This document shows, piece by piece, positions 28,601 through 37,600 of a stretch of 64,000 bases of DNA. The notes beneath the pieces are model-generated. The model saw only the letters and a list, made by a program, of their open reading frames with translations. It searched no databases and was not told the origin of the DNA. The stretch comes from Nectonema munidae (taxonomy: Eukaryota; Nematomorpha; Nectonematoida; Nectonematidae), in contig JAUIRK010000882.1 in assembly GCA_030549495.1 (NCBI GenBank), forward strand, positions 1-64,000, written 5' to 3'. A program made the translations under genes and the position numbers. The first letter of the stretch is position 1, and each line of letters begins with the position of its first letter.

Positions 28601-31600
28601 CGAATACTGAGGACAAATATTAAAGCATGTGTCTCCCTTGAATACAAATACAGTTCCCAAGTACTTTCCCTCGCTTATATAACTCCATTTTTTTTATAAC
28701 AATTTATTCAAGCATATACAGAATAAGGATTTATTTACAACTTATAAAAGAGATTAATTTCTATAAACAAATAACCGAAAATTTTGTCTTTAAACGGTTC
28801 TCTCCAAAAAAATATTCTTTTTATAATTAAAATGTTTATACTTTATCATTATATTTTCTTGGGGATGACGACGTTTAAATATATTTATTTCTTTATTGTA
28901 TATATATATATATTAACTTGTATACGTATTAACTTCCTTTCTATACTTCACTTTGATAAAGGCCTAAATTTTAGGAAATCTGACCCCTTTTCATATAAAT
29001 TTTTAATTTTATTTTATATTCTTCTTTTGACTTTAAACTCTCCGTTTTATCGAAACATGAATATTTGTATGCATTGTTTTTTTCACAGCTCACAAAAATT
29101 TACCTCGATTTGCTGAATCTGTACCAAGTTATGTGCAAGAACATCAGCAAGAGTTTGAGTTGTACAGATGCATCTGTTGTAGTAAAACAGCCTCTTGTAC
29201 AACACATGATGATTGTCAAGAAAGAAATCCTCAATCTTATCACCGCATGGCTCAAAACTACTTCTGATGTCGAAATTGTAACTCACAGCTTCCTTTTGTT
29301 TTTAAAATTTCGAATATTGAGTTATTTAAAATTTTGAAAGAGAAGATTAAATTACTAAAAATTTTCTTTCTTTATGAGCCTAAATGCATTTTGACATTTG
29401 TAAAGTTTCATTTAAAAATGTTTTCACGCCAGGATTTAAAGTTTTTAAAATATTTTGAATGTTCAGTTATAGCGTTACCAAAAATAATTGTGAAACGTTT
29501 TTTTGTTTCTATATAAACTAGCTTGAAGATGAACATGACTGCAAATTGTGTATGTAGAAAAAAAACTTCAATTTTGGATGACTTCAAACTAAATAATAAT
29601 AATTAATCCGCGATAATATAAAGTTTACTTGTTTGCTTACTTTTACAATTTTCAACTCTTAACAATAATATTATTTAAAAAAAAGCAAATTATATATGGG
29701 AGAATGATGAGGAAAAATATGCATACGTTAATAACATTGCTAGCCTGATTTCTTTTATTTTTTATTTTTTATTTTTTTTATTTAGTTTATGCTAGCTTTA
29801 TTTCCCATATATATATATATATCAAGAATAACGGAATCATTATGCTAAATTTTTCCTTTGAAAGGTAAAACTATATTAGGTACATGCCTTTATGGCGTTT
29901 TAAGCTGTATACTGTAGGATGGGCATTTTCTCCCAACCAAACCAAGCTGACTTCTGGAGTACAGGAAACTGGCGCTCCTCTCATCAATATGACTTGCATA
30001 TTTTGAAAGTCCTGAAAATCTTTAATAAATATCGATTAATCGAAACTTTATGAATTTTTTACTTAAAATTGTTTTTGTTTTAAATATTTTTTATTTTTTA
30101 ACTCATATACAGTGTAAAGAAAGAACTTTTATTACTTCTTACTGCATACTAAAATATCTTAGATTCAATGTAACGCTTTAATTTGAGAAAAATTTCTCAC
30201 TAGACTGGAATACAATTCAATTTTTGAAAATTTTTTCCTTAGATTTGACGATGAGCGATTAATTAGCCCTTTGAGGAGTACAATTTTGAAGACTGATCAT
30301 CTTTTTTTCAATGTAATTTTGTATATTTTAATCATGCGATAGCTGACAAAGGTATGTCGTCCGTAAGCTAAATTACAAATAAATAGGTGTCCTGTTCTGA
30401 ATATTTATTCTTTATCTTTTTGCTCGTGTCATCTCATTTTTCAGTAATATGACTGAAATGTCAAAACTTCTATACGACATTTATTTCTGCTAACATTGTT
30501 ACTGTCACATAAATAATAAACGAATGCTTCTAACTACTTAAGTATTTAAGCAATTAGATTTTTTTGAATTTTATGGCAGATTGATTGGTGCCCACTTTGA
30601 AGTAGTATTTCATTTTGTGTATTCTAGGTTTTGAAGAATTTTGTGAAGCCCTTGCTAGAGTACGTTCTTCCAAACTACAAAGAAAACGTAGAAGAAGCGA
30701 GAGAAGCAGAAGTAGTTTCTGCGATGGGCGTCATTGTTCAGCAGTTCACCCCAGGCATCAACCCACACGTCCCCCTCATTCTAGACTCTGTGTTTGAAAG
30801 CACTCTCAGTATGATCAATAAAAACTTCACGGATTACCCCGAGCATCGCATCAACTTCTACAAAATGCTGCTTGCCATCATTCAAAAGTGCTTTGATGTG
30901 GTGATAAAGTTGTCCCCCAACCAATTCAAACTCATCTTTGATTCCTTCATATGGGGCATCAAGCATACGATGTCGGATGTGGCTGAAACAAGTATGCAGT
31001 GTTTTCTTCTATAGTAGTGATACGCAAACTTTTTCCTTAAAAATTTACCCTGTTAGGGGGAGCGTTGTATCGCAGCAAAATATTCAAAACAGGCAAGACA
31101 CGTTTTAAAAAATTTAGAATTAAAAAAAAAATTTAGTTAAATTCCATTGAAAATTTATTGATTCAAAGTCTTTTTAGCAGATAATAATGCACTTTATTTT
31201 TCTTCATCAAAAACTTAAATTTTAAGGTAAATTTATTTAAACATCTGTAAGAAACCAATTTTCAATAAATGTAGTTATTGAATGTTATTGTTATTGAATA
31301 AATAACAACCTAAAAACAACTTAAAAATATTGTTAATTGTGAAACTTCTTATTTAAAATAATTAACACATTCGCGTTTACTATATTATACACTTGAAATA
31401 ATAAATACAAATCAAAAGTAACTTAATCTTCAAAATTTAAACTTTCCAACTATTATAAACTATGAAACTTTTTGCATCAATAATATAATTTAATTAACGG
31501 TGAATTAGTTTAAATAATCTTACTTTAGCTAAATCTTTGAAAGGCCGCATTTGGCCCCACGAGCAGTAGTTTGTCCACCTCTGATGTATAGTCAAACATG

Positions 31601-34600
31601 TGACTTGAAGATATCATTCAAGGGAGCCAATAAAAGTGGTCTTTGTGAAGAGGTACTTTCTTAATGTGGGTATGGGTATGGTTGGTTAGATGCTGGATTC
31701 GATAACTCAAGGTCTTGGGTTCGATCCTACATCAAGCTTGCTTTCCTCATAGTTCGATACAAGCGGCGCAATTGTGCCTTTTCGATGAAAACACCCTACG
31801 GTACCATTAATCAAGGTCAATCTCAGTTAGGAGAAGTTTGTGGACATTGAAACTGGTGGTCATTAAGGAAGCGTTGCTTGTAATTTGTTACATAATTAAA
31901 TATAATAGCTGCATAATTGTCAAGTCTTGAGTTTTCGAGACATTTAATCGCACACCCAAGACTAGCATTGAAAATCGCACAATATTTTAAAATATCCTAC
32001 ACAATCCTATATCTTTCTGTTATTTTTAAAAACGACAAGGGAATTATAATAAGTTCCGGCTGGAACAGTTTAAAATTTTTTATTTTCATGTCCTCCTTCA
32101 CCATCGTACCATTAATTAACGCATTTATCATAACAAAAATCCCATCTTTGAAGAAGTTTATGAATTTTTTAGATACGACAATTTTAAGCAGCTAAGATCA
32201 TTAGAAAAATTTTCTTCTTGCAAATTTGAACTGCGTGCCTCTATTTATTCTGATTATATTTTATGGTATGCCTACTACAGATGTCCAAATTGCTTGATTT
32301 AAAGTGTGTGTGCAAGAGTTCTTATTTTTTTAAAAAGTTTTTTTGCATTTTCCTTTTCTTCAGAGTTCCAAGTTTCCTTAATAAAATGTGTTGCGTATGC
32401 TTGCCTACACTAGATAATTTTCTTCATTGCATCATTATTTATTCCTTTGTTTTGTTAGCTATATACAGATTCAAAATAAATTAAATTTTTCAGAATTTAA
32501 AAGCCCGGAGCTCATTTATTCATTAAAATGGAATTGCTAAGCCAAAATATAGCAAAAAAATGACCCCAAAAAGTTTTTTAACTAATGAACAGAAAGATAA
32601 AATTAAAAGGTTATCATACAATTCATTCAGTACATTGTTGAAAGTTCTTAATGTTTTTTTAATACCATAAAGAAATTGACACTCTTTATCATTTTGGTCA
32701 TCTGCTATTAATGCTATATCTCGACATTTTTGGTATCTAACCGAAGAACTTTTTCCAATTTGCTTATTTAGTGTTAAACTAGAAACTTTAATCAAATTTG
32801 CGATCATAGAAAATGTTAAATAAAAAAAGGCAATCGGGTAGGTAATTAATTTGGCGAACCATGTTTTCCAACTTTGAATTTTTTGAAAATTTGTCAAAAT
32901 ATTTCTACTTTGGTTGCCTACGATTCGTGGATGTTCTTCCATTTATTGAAGATGATTTATTGTAGTTTTATATGTGCTGCTCAGAATACCATTTTAGGGG
33001 ATTCTCATGCTGATACAGATGACAGCTTCGCGCAGAAACCACTGTTGTAAATACTAGCGAATCCGCGCCTGCTGTATTTTTTTATTCCTGGGGGAATCAG
33101 GTCCCCTTAAAAATCAAAAGTGTTACATCACATGAATTAGAAAAAACATCAAATCTTTTATTTTTTGTGATTAAAATAAAAAGGTATTAAAATTCATCAA
33201 AATTGGCGCCCTCTACATCGGACACAAAAAAATCTTCAAACAAATCGTCATTCACTGCTTCATCATAAAGAGAAAGAAATCCTAAACTCGTCAATAAATT
33301 AAAATATTTACAAAAAAATTATACTGGAAGGCAAACAGGTATAAAAGATCCATACATCCTTAAGATGAAATTTATTATTAAAAATTCCGTTAGCGTATAA
33401 ACAATTTTATGCATGTATGGCATAGCAACGATTTTCCAACGAGTTTTTGGCAAGGGGTATTTCATTTCGACACGGAACACGCGTAAGAAAGTGTGAACCA
33501 CGTTGAAGTTTACTGTATCGCATTTCTTCTCTTTGGCATTGATTCATGGATGTTTCCATAAAACATTTTGAAATGGGAATCTCCTTTGAACGGTGGTGAT
33601 ACAATCAGGGTGTCTACCAACCTTAAAAACCTCTTGAATTCAAAGAACACCCCTTGAAAACCTGTAAAACCTTGAAAACCTCTTCTTAATGAAGAAAAAA
33701 GAAAGAAAATTTTAAGAAATGGACAGATGAAATTACAAAAATTGATGAAGAAGCGAAACTAATAAAAAGCAATCTTTCACAAAGTTAAAACGCTTACTTA
33801 TAAATGTATGCTCTCTTTTTCATAAAATATAATGTTTGAACTCATAACTTCATATAATCGATATAAATGAAATAATATTGTAAACTTTGAAAATTTTCAT
33901 ATTACTCTTGAAAACCTCTTAAAAATCTCTTGAATTTCATTTTTGAAATTTGGTAGACACCCTGTACAATGCCGGGAATTGCTTTTTGACGCTGTTGAAG
34001 TGCCTAATTCACATTTTTGACAAGGTTACTTGATAACTTTATTTTAACAAATTAGATAAAAACTGCATTCTAAATTTTATCATGAATCCCATATTCAGAA
34101 AAACTTTTAGGCCAAAAGCTTTAACTAAACTGTTTAATATATCCCATTTTAGTCAATGGATCGTGTTTTGGATAGCATTTTGGCATTTCAATTTAAATTA
34201 AATTTCATCTTAGAAAGCTTGGCTTCTATTATTCGTTGATTTTAAAAAGGGAGTTTTGCACTGTTTCAAATAACTACAATAATATAGCATTTTGATTAAT
34301 CTCTATTGAATTCCATTGTATACTTGAGTTCGTCTTTGTTCTTCCTCTTCAGGAACGATAACCCAAAATGGTTTTTTTTCACTAAGATCATCTTAATATA
34401 TATATAGAACCATTTTGTAAAGTTTTATTTAAAATTCTGCCACCACTTTCAATGTTTTTGTAGATATCGTTTAATTTTGAAAAAACTTTTTCTAACTGAA
34501 AAGAAGTAATTCTGGCATTGTTTTTAAACTAAAAATGTCATTCGTTTGCCTCCATCGTTCAAACAGGGATCTATTAGTGTCAAACTTATAATCTAGATTA

Positions 34601-37600
34601 TTACAGTTATCTTATTAATTTTTATATATCCTGGTTTAAAGCCATTAGACTTGAGACATGCTTAGAAATATATTTCAATGCTTATGTTTATCTTATTGAA
34701 CGTGGTATTATCATGCAGAGATGAACAGAGTAAGCAACTTTTGATTTTTGTAGGTGTTGAAATCATCAATTCTCTTCTCAAAGAGTTTAGCACGTCTCCG
34801 GAAAATACTGCACAAAACTTCTACAATTTGTATTTCATCAGCTTATTTGAGCATCTCTTCGTTGTCGTTTGTGATACCTCTCTCACAGCAGGTTTCTTAA
34901 ATCTCCTTCTATTTTATCATTTGTACACTTTTTTTTAGCGTTCATCCAACAGTGCTTCTGTTTTCGTCTTGATTTCTTTTGAAGCGATATATATATTTTA
35001 TGTACACTTTTTAGTAAGATCATTTAACTGAAAGGTTTTTTTATAATCATTACATTTTATGAAAATTATTGATCTACCCGCTAAAAAATAGCTATTTATA
35101 AATTGATTCACACATGTTATTTCTCAATTTATTCAAATCTCTTCAAACCATCAATCATTCTTTCATATTCTCCAATTCGCTATAAAATCGATTAGAAATT
35201 TGAAATATTGTTTTACTTTCAATTTTTTTATTTCCTATATTTTAGCATCTACCCATAATCAATTTTTTCATAGAGCCACTATTTCAAGTCTTTTGGCCTA
35301 TATTTTTTGAAGATAAATTAAAAAAACAAAAAAAAACACCTTAATATACAGTAATTTAAAATTATGCGAAGAGAGCTTTTATGCTTTTTTATGAAGTTAG
35401 CTAATTGATGTTTATGATGCCAAGTTATGCTTATTCGACAAATGTATATCGTTAATGAAGATATTAAAAAGTAGCCGGTCAACTAAGGATCCTTTGAATT
35501 GATTTTTTCGATCAGAAAGTATAATCTAAAAATGACCATGCTCATTTCATTTAAGCCACACTGTTGCATTTTCTTTAATGATAGACTTTGAAAAAACACT
35601 GTCTATAAAATGCTTCAAAGAAAGTTTTGAAGACAAAAGGAAATTTATGCGCCAAATTTTATCCTTTAAAATTTTAACTTTTTTTTTGATTTTTTTTGCG
35701 TAATAATATTATTTGTAGGATAGATTTTAGATAGGGTAGGTAGCGTAAAGAATTCAGTAGAGCATAGAATAAGACTAATTTGGAAAAAAAATTAAATCAA
35801 AGTTGTATTAAATCAGTTTTAGTATATCGTGGTCAAAGTTGAGCATTGAAAGAAGCCGAGAAAAATAGATTAAATACAACCGAAATGAGAATGCTCAGAA
35901 TTCTGCGTAATTTTTGTTTAAAATCCAAAATAAGGAATCAGAAAAAAATTGCTGTCAAGTGAATGAAATAAACAATATTTTAGAGAAGCAAAGGGAGATA
36001 GGAGCTTATGAATTACAAAAGTTGGGTAAGGCGTAAGGGTAGACCAAAAATAACCGGGAAAGAAGTGGTTGAGAAAGATGTTGGAAAAAGAAATTTAAAA
36101 TTTATTCATAGCTGTAAAACCGGCTAGATCCTAACTTGTTTGGAAAGTAGCCGTAAAATCGATTATCACTATTATTATTATTATTTATATAGCTTTTATG
36201 ACGACGATTAACCTAGTTTTTTCAGATAATGGAAAATGTATGATTTATTTTTTGGAAGCTAAGACTTTAAGGAAAAACTGAAGGCGTACACATAGTAACT
36301 ATCTTTTTTAAAAATTCTTTTCTTTCTACTCTGTTACATATTTTATTAAATCGTAAACTTTGTTGGAATTCCACGTTCGTTGTTATTTTTATAATCCTGT
36401 GTACTCGTTCTCTTTTCTTCCTTTTTCCTTCTTCTTCAATTAAAATGAAAGAAAATGATGAAATAAAAAATAAAATAAGTTTTTTAAAATGTGTAACACT
36501 CTATACCCAAAATACTGCAGTGTATGCAGAATTTCATATACCATTGAAGCTTTTAAGCACTATTTTGCATAATATTCTTCTTCTTTCCATTTATTTGTCA
36601 ATGGTGATTTTTCCTTCCATAAGAGTACACTTTCCTTTTGGCATTGGAATTATATGTTGATTTCAGATATTATTTTTTTAAAGTTAAGGATGTCATTTAT
36701 AATTTAAAAAAGCAGTGTTCATTACCATATGTTGTTCACAGTTTTATCTATTAAGAGTTGAGAAAAATATGTAACTTCAATTTAAAGCCCAAAATGTGAA
36801 ACCTTTGTAAAGCAAATGGAATAAAAATATAGACTTTGACATGTAAATAGGAGATCAAATGCAGAGTTTATTGAAAAAGTGTTTGAGGAAAATATCATAG
36901 CTAAAACTCAGAAAAGACCAAAAACAGCATGGAAGGAAGTATTTAAAAAAGATATGCGAAAAAATCATTTGAAATTAGGCGCAAAGTAAAATAGGAAACT
37001 TTAAAAACGAAAAGTGAGTAAAGCGCATATGTTATTTTATATAATAATTGGAATTGCTTCCAGACATAGAATTACCTATAGTATACAAATCGTTTATAGA
37101 TATCCTAATCTTAGTGTATTTTTGATGCTTAGATTTATCACAATACGCAAACGTCTTGTCAACAATGTTTTCTCTAGTTGAAACCGGCACAATCAAATGC
37201 CTATCTGGTAGTGGAGAGTGCACTCCACGCAACTTCCTTATTCAACACACATGCAATCTCTTAAAGAGTGCCTTCTCCTATCTCTCTGAGTATGTGTTCA
37301 TTCTTTCACTATTTTTTCTTCTTTGATACCTCGAATAATCCTTCATAAATTGACAGGTGGTCTTGTCGTGACACTCTAGAAGGCAACCTAAGATGACTTG
37401 TTTTTTCATAATTTTGCGGAATATAGTTTTCTACGCAAACTCTTCTAACAAACTATAAATTTTAAATTTTTACAATTTATCCACTGCTAGCAAAGCACCA
37501 CTCCATTATTAAGTCCATAAAAATGCTGTTTTTCCATGAAAGAAAGTTTTGTTTTTCAATAAACTGCGAAAATGTTACTAAAAGTTCCTCAAAATTATTA

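Noticed and set aside
28784-29116. A 110-codon membrane-like protein in XPO1 intron 13
   Set aside because: AT-rich intron DNA translated into Phe/Ile/Tyr/Leu. It overlaps the start of exon 14 in another frame.
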